A stretch of DNA of 64,000 bases from CAYURP01 sp964447175 (lineage in GTDB: Bacteria; Zixibacteria; MSB-5A5; SM23-73-2). Every line of letters starts with the position of its first letter. Position 1 is the stretch's first letter. Position numbers and translations under genes: made by a program. Below the pieces are notes generated by a model. It had not been told where the DNA came from. It worked only from the letters and a program-made list of their open reading frames with translations, and made no database searches. Of this stretch, positions 27,087 to 35,628 are shown piece by piece. The DNA lies in NCBI GenBank assembly GCA_964447175.1, contig CAYURP010000012.1:3162-67161 (forward strand), read 5' to 3'.

Positions 27087-27980
27087 ATGATTCTGAGAAA
27101 ATTTGTTTGGATTTTTCTGATCATCCCCTTTTTTTCTTGCGAAAAAGGAAAAACTCCTGAATTTGACGAAAACAGAGCCTTTCAGTATCTTCTGGAGCAG
27201 TGTGAGTTTGGGCCTCGCAATCCTGGTTCTGTAGGACATCAAAGGACAAAAAAATATTTACTTGACTTACTCAAACGACATACTAAATTTGTAAAACTGC
27301 AGGATTTTGCCTATTATGATTCCTTGAGAGGTGAAGAATTGGAGCTTACGAATATCATCGCTTCTTTTTATCCCGAAATGAAAAGAAGGGTGATTCTTTG
27401 TGCACATTGGGATACCCAGCCTTTTGCGGATAAGGATCCCCATCCCCAAAATAGATTCCAACCCATTCTGGGAGCAAGCGACGGTGCCTCTGGTGTAGCT
27501 CTGCTTTTGGAGATAGCTTCCCTTCTTCCTACCCAAAAACCCCACTTTGGGGTGGACATTATATTCTTCGATGGGGAGGATTATGGTTCTGAGGAAAGGC
27601 TTGACATGTATTGCCTGGGTTCCCAATTTTTCTCCAGGAATTTAGGAGGTTACCAACCGGAATTCGGGATTCTGGTGGATTTGATCGGAGATAAAAACCT
27701 GGAGATCTACAGGGAGGGATATTCTGATCGATATGCAAAAGAAACAGTGGATCTAATTTGGAATCGGGCAAAAGAACTGAACCTTAATAGCTTTCGAGAT
27801 TCGGTCAAGCACTGGGTATTGGATGATCATATCCCTCTTATTCGCGCGGGCATCCCCTGTGTAGATCTAATAGACCTGGACTACCCTTACTGGGATACGC
27901 TTGAGGACACACCTGATAAATGCAGTCCCCAAAGCTTAAGAGAAGTAGGCCAGGTTATTCTTAAGGTTTTATATGAATAA
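27087..27980 (+). CDS. M28-family zinc peptidase or glutaminyl cyclase-like lipoprotein
   Basis: About 297 aa starting at ATG 27087, eight bases after the sprA stop and behind AAAGGAG. An N-terminal hydrophobic segment ends FFSC, a weak lipobox, so it is probably exported. Zinc ligands of the M28 fold are visible: His in CAHWDTQP, Asp in GASDGASG, Glu in FFDGEDYG and the His of DDHIPLIRAGIP. The DDHIP and YWDTLEDTPDKCS segments are shared with M28 aminopeptidases and with animal-type glutaminyl-peptide cyclotransferases, so either activity is possible. Its immediate position after sprA suggests cotranscription. Confidence 0.86.
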   Translation: MILRKFVWIFLIIPFFSCEKGKTPEFDENRAFQYLLEQCEFGPRNPGSVGHQRTKKYLLDLLKRHTKFVKLQDFAYYDSLRGEELELTNIIASFYPEMKRRVILCAHWDTQPFADKDPHPQNRFQPILGASDGASGVALLLEIASLLPTQKPHFGVDIIFFDGEDYGSEERLDMYCLGSQFFSRNLGGYQPEFGILVDLIGDKNLEIYREGYSDRYAKETVDLIWNRAKELNLNSFRDSVKHWVLDDHIPLIRAGIPCVDLIDLDYPYWDTLEDTPDKCSPQSLREVGQVILKVLYE

Positions 27981-28383
27981 AGTTGTGAGATTTCCCAGTT
28001 TTACATCGCAGGAAATAAAAGCATTGATTTTCCTTCTGGTGGTTATAATCATCGGGGGAGGAATTGCCCTTTACAAAAGGTCTCATCCCCATTTTGCCCC
28101 GGAACTTATTTTAGGTCGCACGGAAAAGGCAAACATGAATTTAATTCAGAAAGAGACATTCAAATCAAAGAAACCGAAAATCAACCACAAAATCAACATT
28201 AATATCGCTTCTAACCAAGAGCTGCAAAACCTTCCAGGTATAGGTCCAGCTTTAGCTGAAAAAATAGTAGCGCTTCGGATAAGCAAAGGTGGTCAGTTCA
28301 AAAATTTAGATGAGCTTCTGGAGGTAAAGGGGATCGGCTCAAAAAAACTGGAGGAGATCAAAGAATGGATTGTGATAGAATAA
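27973..28383 (+). CDS. ComEA-like helix-hairpin-helix protein
   Basis: 136 aa. One N-terminal membrane helix (residues 16-30) is followed by a linker and a tandem helix-hairpin-helix domain: ININIASNQELQNLPGIG, then LLEVKGIGSKKLEEI. The layout is that of ComEA, the periplasmic DNA receptor of natural transformation, though many bacteria use such short proteins without proven competence. It overlaps the M28 gene by eight bases. No other competence gene is in the window. Confidence 0.88.
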   Translation: MNKVVRFPSFTSQEIKALIFLLVVIIIGGGIALYKRSHPHFAPELILGRTEKANMNLIQKETFKSKKPKINHKININIASNQELQNLPGIGPALAEKIVALRISKGGQFKNLDELLEVKGIGSKKLEEIKEWIVIE

Positions 28384-28434
28384 AAAGTTAATTCCAGACA
28401 TTAGGTCAAGAGGTTTCCTAAAAGGAGAAAGTAT

Positions 28435-28917
28435 ATGAAAATAGCTATTTATCCGGGCAGTTTTGATCCCATAACCAATGGGCATCTGGACTTGATAAGA
28501 AGAGCTTTGAATATATTTGAAAAGTTGGTGGTGGCTATAGCTGACAATCCGGAGAAGGAATATCTCTTCACCACCCGGGAGAGGGAAAAGATGGTCAAGG
28601 AGTCTTTACAGGGGATAGAGAAGGTAGAGGTTCTGATCTTCTCCGGTCTTTTAGCTGATCTGGCTAAACAAAAAAATGCGGTAGCTATCATAAGAGGGTT
28701 GAGGGCGGTTTCCGATTTTGAATTTGAGTTTCAGATGGCTCTGATGAATCGTAACTTAGTTCCTGATACTGAGACTTTGTTTTTGGTGCCCAGTGAAAGG
28801 TTCACCTATTTAAGCTCCAGCCTGATTAAAGACATCGCCAGATTTGATGGTAAAATAGATGAATTTGTTCCAAAGATTGTGGGAAAAGCTTTAAAGAAGA
28901 AATTTGACTTCATTTGA
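28435..28917 (+). CDS. coaD: Phosphopantetheine adenylyltransferase
   Basis: 160 aa, the usual length. It makes dephospho-CoA from 4'-phosphopantetheine and ATP. The nucleotidyltransferase motif GSFDPITNGHLDL (T/HXGH type) is at residues 8-20, and RGLRAVSDFEFEFQMALMNR and PSERFTYLSSSLIK are family-specific. An AAAAGGAG precedes the ATG by about seven bases. Together with panB, panC and panD at the other end of the window it covers part of CoA synthesis, but in a separate operon. Confidence 0.97.
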   Translation: MKIAIYPGSFDPITNGHLDLIRRALNIFEKLVVAIADNPEKEYLFTTREREKMVKESLQGIEKVEVLIFSGLLADLAKQKNAVAIIRGLRAVSDFEFEFQMALMNRNLVPDTETLFLVPSERFTYLSSSLIKDIARFDGKIDEFVPKIVGKALKKKFDFI

Positions 28918-28979
28918 TAGTAAGTCGCGCTGCCTTATTCAGCTTTTTATTCTTTTTAATTTTAAAGTTTAGTTTAGGT

Positions 28980-29008
28980 TTGACATATAATATTCCACTA
29001 TATATATT
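28980..29008 (+). promoter_or_regulatory. Strong promoter in front of ecfT and the downstream gene run
   Basis: TTGACA (28980-28985), spacer 17, TATATT (29003-29008), about 42 bases before the ecfT ATG. It is close to the sigma-70 consensus and probably drives the long co-oriented run from 29050 to 36078. Confidence 0.75.
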
Positions 29009-29049
29009 AATTTCTTATGTTAGGATGAAGAGTTATTTTTTGGTGAACT

Positions 29050-29862
29050 ATGACCTTTTTGGAAAATTTCAGATTGGGACAGTTTATTCCCCAGCAGTCA
29101 ATTGTACATCAACTGGATCCCAGGACCAAAATTTTAATGATTCTGGCACCGGTTGTATTTGCTACTTTTACCTTAAACCTTTTTATCTATTTGGTCCTCT
29201 TGGGTTTTCTATTCTCAATATTCTTTTTATCCCGACTCCCTTTTGCCGTTCTTATTAGAAATTTGAGGGTTTTTATCTGGCTTTTCATTTTAATTTTCAT
29301 ATTACAGCTTGTTATTACCTCCGCCTTTTTTGAGATTGTTTTCAGTTTTAGATTTTTTCATCTGAGTTCAAAAGGATTTCTAAACGGGTTGATATATTCT
29401 TTGAGATTGATGGTTTTCATTATGGGGGCTGTGGTTTTGAGCTTGACCACATCCCCCATGGATCTGACTGATGGATTGGTTAATTCTTTCTCCTGGTTGA
29501 AAAAGTTTAAGGTCCCGGTTCAGGAGCTGGGTCTTGTGGCTATGATCTCTTTGAGATTTGTACCTTTACTGGTGGAGGAGGCATTTAATTTGAGAAAAGC
29601 TCAACTCTCCCGGGGTGCTTCCTTCCAGGGAAATTTCATTCAAAGGATCAGAAAAACTATGCCCCTTCTGATTCCATTATTTGTTTCCTCCTTCAGAAGG
29701 GCAGATGAGCTGGCTTTAGCTTTAGATGCCAGAGGTTTCAGATCTGGTCAGGAGAGAAGCTGCTATAGGATGTTGAGGTTTAACCGGACCGATTTAATAT
29801 TCTTGGTAGTTATTTTACTGCTTATGATCCTGTGCTTTTCAATCGCCGGAATGAGCGGGTGA
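29050..29862 (+). CDS. ecfT: Energy-coupling factor transporter T protein (CbiQ/EcfT)
   Basis: 270 aa with five or six membrane helices. The two coupling-helix motifs that contact the ATPases are present in the C-terminal half: RKAQLSRGASF and LALALDARGFRS (A-R-G type). EcfT joins two ABC ATPases and a vitamin- or metal-specific S component to form an importer. No EcfA or S component gene is adjacent; the next gene is truA. The substrate cannot be inferred. Confidence 0.88.
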   Translation: MTFLENFRLGQFIPQQSIVHQLDPRTKILMILAPVVFATFTLNLFIYLVLLGFLFSIFFLSRLPFAVLIRNLRVFIWLFILIFILQLVITSAFFEIVFSFRFFHLSSKGFLNGLIYSLRLMVFIMGAVVLSLTTSPMDLTDGLVNSFSWLKKFKVPVQELGLVAMISLRFVPLLVEEAFNLRKAQLSRGASFQGNFIQRIRKTMPLLIPLFVSSFRRADELALALDARGFRSGQERSCYRMLRFNRTDLIFLVVILLLMILCFSIAGMSG

Positions 29863-29918
29863 TATATTATTCGAAAAACCTTATAGGATGAAGCTTTTAA
29901 AGATTAAGGAGTCAGAAT

Positions 29919-30647
29919 ATTAGGAATATTAAACTGGTGATAGAATATGACGGAAGTGATTTCTCCGGTTGGCAGATACAACCGAATCAAAGAACGGTTC
30001 AGGGTGTGATAGTGGAGGTGTTAAACAAGATATTAACGGAGGAAGTAAATTTGATCGGTGCAGGGAGGACAGACGTTGGAGTCCACGCTTTAGCCCAGGT
30101 GGCAAGTTTTCAAACCGAAACCCAACTGGATTTAAAAGCCATTCTCGAGGGAAGCAACAGCCTTCTACCTGAAGACGTGTTGATAAAGGAGATCCAGGAA
30201 GTGGATCTGGATTTTCATGCCAGATATTCAGCCAAATCAAAGTTATACAGATATAGGATTTATCTTAAAAGAACTGCACTTCTTAAAAGATACGTGTGGG
30301 AGGTTTTATTTCCCCTGGATTTAGATAAACTAAAGGAAGCCACACGTGTAATTGAGGGGCAGCATGATTTCTCCTCATTTTGTGTTGCCAAATCCACCAA
30401 AGAAGATAACAAGTGTAACGTGATTTATGCTAAATGGATCACAAGGAATCAGGCTTTAGTTTTTGAAATAGAGGCTGATCGATTCCTGCACTCCATGGTC
30501 AGGTCTCTGGTGGGCACTTTAGTGGATGTGGGAAGAGGCTATTTTCACCCGTCAGATTTTATGGATATTTTAAATTCCAGAGATAGAAAAAAAGCTGGTC
30601 TTACTGCGCCAGCTAAAGGTCTTTACCTGGTTAGAGTAAACTATTAA
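29919..30647 (+). CDS. truA: tRNA pseudouridine synthase A, probably starting at ATT
   Basis: Makes pseudouridine at positions 38-40 of tRNA anticodon arms. Catalytic Asp lies in GAGRTDVGVHALAQ; later motifs FHARYSAKSK and DRFLHSMVRSLVGT are family-specific. The only standard start is GTG at 29937, which removes the first beta-strand. TruA proteins usually begin RNIKL-x-IEYDG. Reading from ATT at 29919 gives exactly (M)RNIKLVIEYDG, and AAGGAG (29906-29911) is seven bases upstream. I therefore place the start at ATT; the length is then 242 aa, as is usual. Confidence 0.93.
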   Translation: MRNIKLVIEYDGSDFSGWQIQPNQRTVQGVIVEVLNKILTEEVNLIGAGRTDVGVHALAQVASFQTETQLDLKAILEGSNSLLPEDVLIKEIQEVDLDFHARYSAKSKLYRYRIYLKRTALLKRYVWEVLFPLDLDKLKEATRVIEGQHDFSSFCVAKSTKEDNKCNVIYAKWITRNQALVFEIEADRFLHSMVRSLVGTLVDVGRGYFHPSDFMDILNSRDRKKAGLTAPAKGLYLVRVNY

Positions 30648-30664
30648 CTTTTGGAGGTTGTAAG

Positions 30665-31318
30665 ATGAAATTTTTTATCGATACGGCTAATCTGGACGAA
30701 ATAAAGGAAGCTGCGAGTTTAGGGATTTTAGACGGGGTTACCACAAATCCTACTCTTCTCTCCAAGGAAAAGGACCGGGGCGATTTCAAAACCATCTTAC
30801 GTGAGATCTGTGAAGTGGTGGATGGTTCGGTATCAGCGGAAGCTATCAGTTCCGACAGGGATGGGCTGGTGAAGGAAGCAGTGGAGCTTTCCAAGATTCA
30901 CAAAAATATTGTGATAAAGGTCCCTATCACTAAGGAAGGGATAAAGGCCATGAAAATTTTGTCCACCAAAGGGATCCGTACTAACTGCACCCTGGTTTTT
31001 TCCCCTATTCAGGCGCTTTTAGCAGCTAAGGCTGGAGCATCCTTTGTTAGTCCTTTTGTGGGCAGGCTGGATGATGCCTCCCATGTGGGAATGGATTTGG
31101 TGGAACAGATCGTTTCTATTTTTGATAACTACGATATATCCACTGAGGTAATCGTGGCCAGCATCAGGAATCCCCTGCATGCGGTGGAAGCTGCCCTGAT
31201 GGGTGCAGACATTGCCACTATCCCCTTCAAGGTCATTGAACAATTAATCAAACATCCCTTAACCGATGTAGGAATAAAGAAATTCCAAGAGGATTGGGAA
31301 AAAGTAAAAAAGGCTTAA
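30665..31318 (+). CDS. Transaldolase / fructose-6-phosphate aldolase-like protein
   Basis: 217-aa TIM-barrel enzyme of the small transaldolase family (TalC/FSA type). The Schiff-base lysine is Lys85 in NIVIKVPIT. FIDTANLDEIKE at the N-terminus, DGVTTNPTLL and the ASFVSPFVGRLDD segment are diagnostic. It either transfers dihydroxyacetone in the pentose phosphate pathway or makes fructose 6-phosphate; family members of this length are mostly transaldolases. A GGAGG precedes the ATG. It is in the run with truA and purB. Confidence 0.93.
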   Translation: MKFFIDTANLDEIKEAASLGILDGVTTNPTLLSKEKDRGDFKTILREICEVVDGSVSAEAISSDRDGLVKEAVELSKIHKNIVIKVPITKEGIKAMKILSTKGIRTNCTLVFSPIQALLAAKAGASFVSPFVGRLDDASHVGMDLVEQIVSIFDNYDISTEVIVASIRNPLHAVEAALMGADIATIPFKVIEQLIKHPLTDVGIKKFQEDWEKVKKA

Positions 31319-31321
31319 GAT

Positions 31322-32617
31322 ATGATTCCAAGATATACTCTACCCGGGATGGGGGAGCTCTGGTCACAGGAGAATAAATACCGGAAGTGGCTTGAAGTTG
31401 AGCTCTTAGCTTGCGAAGCCAATGCAGCTTTAGGTAAGATCCCCAAATCTGCCCTAGCTAAGATAAAAAAGAAGGCGAAATTCGATTCCGGAAGAATAGA
31501 AAAAATAGAGCAAAAGACCAGGCACGATCTTTTAGCTTTCGTTACCAACGTGGGAGAATATGTAGGTCCGGAATCAAAATATATCCACCTGGGTTTGACC
31601 TCCTATGATGTGGTGGATACAGCTCTTTCGGTTCTCTTAAGGGAAGCAGGTGAAATCATTCTAGCTGACCTAAGGGATTTAAGTCAGGAGATAAAAAAGA
31701 AGGCTTTAAAGTACAAATACGCTCCCATGATGGGAAGAACTCACGGGGTTCATGCCGAACCTATCACCTTGGGTCTTAAATTCGCTCTCTGGTATGCGGA
31801 GACAGAGCGAAATATTCAACGTTTCAAAAGAGCAATCGAGACAATCTCTGTGGGAAAAATTTCGGGTTCAGTTGGGAACTACGCTCATGTCGATCCGCAG
31901 GTGGAAAAATATGTCTGTAAAAAACTGAAGCTAAAACCTGCTTCAGTATCATCTCAGATACTGCAGAGGGATCGGCATGCGGAGTTTTTAACTACCCTGG
32001 CAATTATAGGCTCCTCCATTGAGAAATTCGCTACCGAGATCAGGAATCTGCAGAGGACCGAGATTCTGGAGATGGAGGAGGGGTTTGCCAAAGGACAAAA
32101 GGGATCCTCTTCCATGCCCCATAAGCGTAATCCCATTACCTGTGAAAGGCTTTCCGGTCTGGCCCGGGTGGTTCGGGGATATGCCCTATCCAGCCTGGAA
32201 AACATAGCCTTGTGGCATGAAAGAGACCTGACCGATTCATCAGTGGAGAGGGTGATCTTGCCTGATAGCACCACTCTGGTGGATTATATGTTGATCAAAT
32301 TTACCCATATATTGAAGAATCTTTCGGTCTATCCGGAAAACATGCTAAAGAATATTGAAAAAACGAAGGGGTTGATTTTCTCCCAGAGGGTTTTGATGAA
32401 GTTAACCCCAACAATCGGAAAGGTAAAAGCTTATCAGGTAGTCCAGTCCAATGCCATGAAAGCCTGGAATACTGATAAAGGTTTTATGGAGTTATTGAGA
32501 CAGGATAAGAGGTTGACAAAAATATTAAGCGAAAAAGAGCTTGAGGATTGCTTCGACTTAAAATACTACTTAAAATTTGTGGATTACATTTTTAAAAGGG
32601 TTTTTGGTTCGGGTTAA
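31322..32617 (+). CDS. purB: Adenylosuccinate lyase
   Basis: 431-aa fumarase-superfamily enzyme acting twice in purine synthesis: it cleaves SAICAR and adenylosuccinate. The signature GSSSMPHKRNPI is at residues of about 262-273, and the catalytic regions GLTSYDVVDTA and GRTHGVHAEP are intact. It starts three bases after the transaldolase stop. purS and purQ lie 1.5 kb downstream, so purine genes are split by the two phospholipid genes. Confidence 0.97.
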   Translation: MIPRYTLPGMGELWSQENKYRKWLEVELLACEANAALGKIPKSALAKIKKKAKFDSGRIEKIEQKTRHDLLAFVTNVGEYVGPESKYIHLGLTSYDVVDTALSVLLREAGEIILADLRDLSQEIKKKALKYKYAPMMGRTHGVHAEPITLGLKFALWYAETERNIQRFKRAIETISVGKISGSVGNYAHVDPQVEKYVCKKLKLKPASVSSQILQRDRHAEFLTTLAIIGSSIEKFATEIRNLQRTEILEMEEGFAKGQKGSSSMPHKRNPITCERLSGLARVVRGYALSSLENIALWHERDLTDSSVERVILPDSTTLVDYMLIKFTHILKNLSVYPENMLKNIEKTKGLIFSQRVLMKLTPTIGKVKAYQVVQSNAMKAWNTDKGFMELLRQDKRLTKILSEKELEDCFDLKYYLKFVDYIFKRVFGSG

Positions 32618-32726
32618 TTAAATAAATTCAGGAAAAGATAAGAAAGATTAAAGATTCCCACATAGATAAAGATGGATTAAGTTTGAATATGAAAATGAAT
32701 CAAAAATCTGTGACCTGGAGTAGAAA

Positions 32727-33365
32727 ATGGCAAAAGAGGGGGTAAATTTAGTTCTGGGGACGTTGATTTTTTCTTTGGTTTTGTTTTTTCTGTCATTTTT
32801 GTTGCAAGGTGAGATTCTTTTCATTGGTGGTGGGCTCTTTTTGGTTTTGTCAATTCTTTTGGCCTTTTTTTTCAGAGATCCGGAAAGGAAAATTCCAGCA
32901 GGGCGAAATTTGATACTTGCCCCAGCAGATGGCAAAATAATCTCCTTGGAAAATTTTTCGGAGAATGAGTTTTTAAAATACCCGGGTATTAAATTAAGCA
33001 TATTCTTGTCCCTGTGGAATTCTCATATTAATCGAAATCCGATCTCCGGTGAAGTTAAAAAACTCAAATATCATCATGGGAGATTTCATCCTGCTTTCAA
33101 AGGAAATGCTTCCTCAGAGAATGAACAGGCTGAGATCTGGCTGGAAAACGAGCGGGTAAGAGTGATAATGAAACAGATAGCTGGCATTTTAGCCCGTAGG
33201 ATTATCTGCAGATTGAAGCCCGGGGAAAGAATTTTGGCCGGGGAGAAATTTGGCATGATAAAATTCGGATCCCGGGTTGAGCTATGGTTGCCGGAGAAGG
33301 TAAAGATCAAGGTTCAGCTGAATGAAAAAGTAAAAGCCGGCGAGACCATTATAGGAAGCTATTGA
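32727..33365 (+). CDS. psd: Phosphatidylserine decarboxylase (short form)
   Basis: 212 aa. It converts phosphatidylserine to phosphatidylethanolamine at the inner membrane. The N-terminus has two hydrophobic segments (residues 6-25, 27-48). The self-cleavage site that yields the pyruvoyl group is the Ser of KFGSRVELWLP (residue about 185), leaving a short alpha chain, as in short archaetidylserine/PS decarboxylases. LSLWNSHINRNP and HPAFKGNASSENEQ fit the family. The start is ATG 32727. It abuts pssA (next ATG two bases after the stop), which makes its substrate. Confidence 0.94.
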   Translation: MAKEGVNLVLGTLIFSLVLFFLSFLLQGEILFIGGGLFLVLSILLAFFFRDPERKIPAGRNLILAPADGKIISLENFSENEFLKYPGIKLSIFLSLWNSHINRNPISGEVKKLKYHHGRFHPAFKGNASSENEQAEIWLENERVRVIMKQIAGILARRIICRLKPGERILAGEKFGMIKFGSRVELWLPEKVKIKVQLNEKVKAGETIIGSY

Positions 33366-33366
33366 G

Positions 33367-34137
33367 ATGAAGGATATGAAAGGAATTTTCCCTGGATTTT
33401 TTACCATGGGGAGTATGCTCTGCGGATTTCTGTCTATACTTCGGAGTCTGGATGGGAATGTGGTTCATGCTGTCTGGCTGGTCATACTGGCGGGTTTTTT
33501 TGATGCTTTGGATGGCAAGATTGCCCGATTTTCCGGATCTGTTTCCCAGTTCGGAAAAGAGCTGGATTCCTTTGCTGATCTGGTTTCCTTTGGCATTGCT
33601 CCGGCTGTTCTCCTTTATTCCCTCAAGATTCACTATCTGACCGAATGGGGGTGGATCCTGGGATTTGTTTTCATTTTGTGTGGAGCCTTCAGGCTGGCTC
33701 GTTTCAATCTTCGATCGAAATCAGAGCAAACCCTTTACTATATGGGTCTTCCTATCCCGGTGACAGGCATAACCATTGTCGGATATACCCTTTTCTGCTA
33801 TGAGCTTTGGGGTCAGTTGAGATATCCGGAGATATTAATTGCCATGATTGTGGTCTTCTCCGGGTTGATGGTTTCTGGGCTGACCTATGATACCTTTCCC
33901 AGATTTTCCTTGAACACTCAGAAAAATAAGGTTAAATTATTTTGTATTTTTGTTGCGGTTATAGCTGTTTTGATCAAACCCCGGTTGATGATTTTCCCTT
34001 TGGGCCTGATCTATGTGCTCTCCGGGATCGGTAGAGAGGTTTACAAATTAGTACACATCGAACGTAAAAATAAAGTGACCCGAAGCCCTCAAAAGGAGTT
34101 CAGAGATGATGTCAAACCCTCAAGCTATGAAAAATAA
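33367..34137 (+). CDS. pssA: CDP-diacylglycerol-serine O-phosphatidyltransferase
   Basis: 256-aa integral membrane enzyme that makes phosphatidylserine from CDP-diacylglycerol and serine. The CDP-alcohol phosphotransferase motif D-x2-DG-x2-AR-x8-G-x3-D-x3-D is complete in DALDGKIARFSG through KELDSFADL. About seven hydrophobic helices follow. Together with psd it gives the two-step route to phosphatidylethanolamine. Its last 32 bases overlap the start of purS in another frame. Confidence 0.95.
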   Translation: MKDMKGIFPGFFTMGSMLCGFLSILRSLDGNVVHAVWLVILAGFFDALDGKIARFSGSVSQFGKELDSFADLVSFGIAPAVLLYSLKIHYLTEWGWILGFVFILCGAFRLARFNLRSKSEQTLYYMGLPIPVTGITIVGYTLFCYELWGQLRYPEILIAMIVVFSGLMVSGLTYDTFPRFSLNTQKNKVKLFCIFVAVIAVLIKPRLMIFPLGLIYVLSGIGREVYKLVHIERKNKVTRSPQKEFRDDVKPSSYEK

Positions 34138-34390
34138 AAAGAAAAGACACTTTCAGGCTGTAATTTACGTTAAATTAAAGGACGGAGTACTGGATCCTCA
34201 AGGATCCACCATCAAACGAGCCCTGGGGAATATGGGTTACAGGGGGATAGAGGATGTTAGATCAGGCAAGGTTTTCGAGATAACCTTAAACTCCAACAAC
34301 AAGGAAGAGACAGAAAAGATGTTAGATCAAATCTGCAAAAAGCTTTTAGCTAACCCGGTAATTGAGAAATATAATTTTGAGGTAAAATGA
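34106..34390 (+). CDS. purS: Phosphoribosylformylglycinamidine synthase subunit PurS
   Basis: 94 aa. It is the small bridging subunit of the three-part FGAM synthase (PurS, PurQ, PurL), with FQAVIYVKLKDGVLDPQG and NPVIEKYNFEV as family marks. AAAAGGAG lies about eight bases before the ATG at 34106; ATG 34127 is an alternative that would avoid the overlap with pssA. It overlaps purQ by four bases (ATGA). purL is not in the window. Confidence 0.94.
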   Translation: MMSNPQAMKNKKKRHFQAVIYVKLKDGVLDPQGSTIKRALGNMGYRGIEDVRSGKVFEITLNSNNKEETEKMLDQICKKLLANPVIEKYNFEVK

Positions 34391-35091
34391 AATTCGGAGT
34401 AATAATTTTCCCTGGATCCAACTGTGACTATGATGCCTACCGGGCAGTGAAGGATGTTTTAAAAGAGGAGGTGGAGTTTCTCTGGCACCAGGATACCTCC
34501 CTGAATGATTGTGACTGCGTGATTTTGCCCGGTGGATTTTCCTATGGAGATTATCTAAGAACCGGTGCCATTGCCCGTTTTTCTCCCATTATGCGAAGAG
34601 TGGTTAAGTTTGCCCAGGAGGGCGGATTAGTTTTAGGCATCTGTAACGGATTTCAGATACTTTTGGAATCCGGCCTTCTACCCGGCGCCATGCTCAGGAA
34701 TCAAGGATTGAGGTTCGCGTGTAAATATGTGTATATAAGAACAGAAGCAACTGCTACACCTTTTACCAATCTGTGCAAAGAAAATCAAGTGCTTAAAATT
34801 CCTGTAGCTCACTCGGATGGCAATTACTATATCCCAGAACCAGAGCTGAAAAGATTAAAAGATAAAAGTCAAATAATTTTTCGATATTGCCATCCCTCTG
34901 GAAATCTGGATCCAGTTTATAATCCCAATGGAGCTTTGGACAATATAGCCGGGATCTGCAATGAAAAAAGAAATGTGCTGGGAATGATGCCCCATCCAGA
35001 GAGGGCATCAGAAAAGATCCTGGGCTCAAAAGACGGGGTATATATATTTAGATCTATTGTGAATTTCCTCAAAAGGGAGAAACGTTTTTGA
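34387..35091 (+). CDS. purQ: Phosphoribosylformylglycinamidine synthase, glutaminase subunit PurQ
   Basis: 234-aa class I glutamine amidotransferase that supplies ammonia for FGAM synthesis. The nucleophile is Cys86 in GICNGFQILLESGLLPGA; His and Glu of the triad are in MMPHPERAS near the end. FPGSNCDYDAY opens the protein. It is translationally coupled to purS upstream and to the DUF4321 gene downstream. Confidence 0.97.
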   Translation: MKFGVIIFPGSNCDYDAYRAVKDVLKEEVEFLWHQDTSLNDCDCVILPGGFSYGDYLRTGAIARFSPIMRRVVKFAQEGGLVLGICNGFQILLESGLLPGAMLRNQGLRFACKYVYIRTEATATPFTNLCKENQVLKIPVAHSDGNYYIPEPELKRLKDKSQIIFRYCHPSGNLDPVYNPNGALDNIAGICNEKRNVLGMMPHPERASEKILGSKDGVYIFRSIVNFLKREKRF

Positions 35092-35354
35092 AAACCCTGG
35101 ATATTACTTTCGTGGTAGTAGCACTAATCCTGGCAGCTGTTATCGGAGGATTGATCGGGGATATAGTGGGCTCTTTTCTTCTGGAGGGAGCAGTTAAAAC
35201 CTTATTTGAGAAGTCAATTGACATAGGTCTCAAGCCTTTCACCTGGGAGCTTTATGCCATATCTTTGACTTTTGGTCTGATGATCAAGATAAATTTCGTT
35301 AGCATATTAATGATCATTTTAGTTATAGCGTATTTTAGGTGGTGGCATTTATGA
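35088..35354 (+). CDS. DUF4321 small membrane protein
   Basis: 88 aa, starting at TTG (35088) that overlaps the purQ stop by four bases. Three hydrophobic helices are predicted (residues about 5-28, 45-60, 66-84). The segments LILAAVIGGLIGDIVGS and WELYAISLTFGL-x-IKIN fit the DUF4321 family, whose function is unknown. It is placed directly before tatA. Confidence 0.8.
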   Translation: MKTLDITFVVVALILAAVIGGLIGDIVGSFLLEGAVKTLFEKSIDIGLKPFTWELYAISLTFGLMIKINFVSILMIILVIAYFRWWHL

Positions 35355-35388
35355 TTGATTTTACAACGAACAATAATCGGAGGTCAAT

Positions 35389-35613
35389 ATGCTTGGAGGA
35401 ATTGGAGCACAGGAACTTATCCTGATATTTCTGGTGATCCTTCTTTTGTTTGGTGCAAAAAGGATACCGGAGATCGCATCCGGATTGGGAAAGGGGCTCA
35501 GGGAGTTTAAAAAGGCGATGAGGGAGACTCAAGATGAAATAGAGAAAGCCGGAGAGGAAAAAAAGACAGAGGATAAGAAAAGCGAAGACGAGTCACCGGA
35601 GAAAAAAACTTAG
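35389..35613 (+). CDS. tatA: Twin-arginine translocase subunit TatA/TatE
   Basis: 74 aa. One membrane helix (residues 6-22), the hinge FGAKRIPE, an amphipathic helix (IASGLGKGLREFKKAM) and a charged tail are the TatA layout. It forms the pore for folded proteins with TatC, which is not in this window. A GGAGG lies seven bases before the ATG. Confidence 0.94.
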   Translation: MLGGIGAQELILIFLVILLLFGAKRIPEIASGLGKGLREFKKAMRETQDEIEKAGEEKKTEDKKSEDESPEKKT

Positions 35614-35628
35614 TTGGGTGGATAAATT

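Noticed and set aside
28914..29258. A 114-codon frame overlapping the start of ecfT
   Set aside because: It spans the strong promoter and the ecfT start in another frame; no motif.
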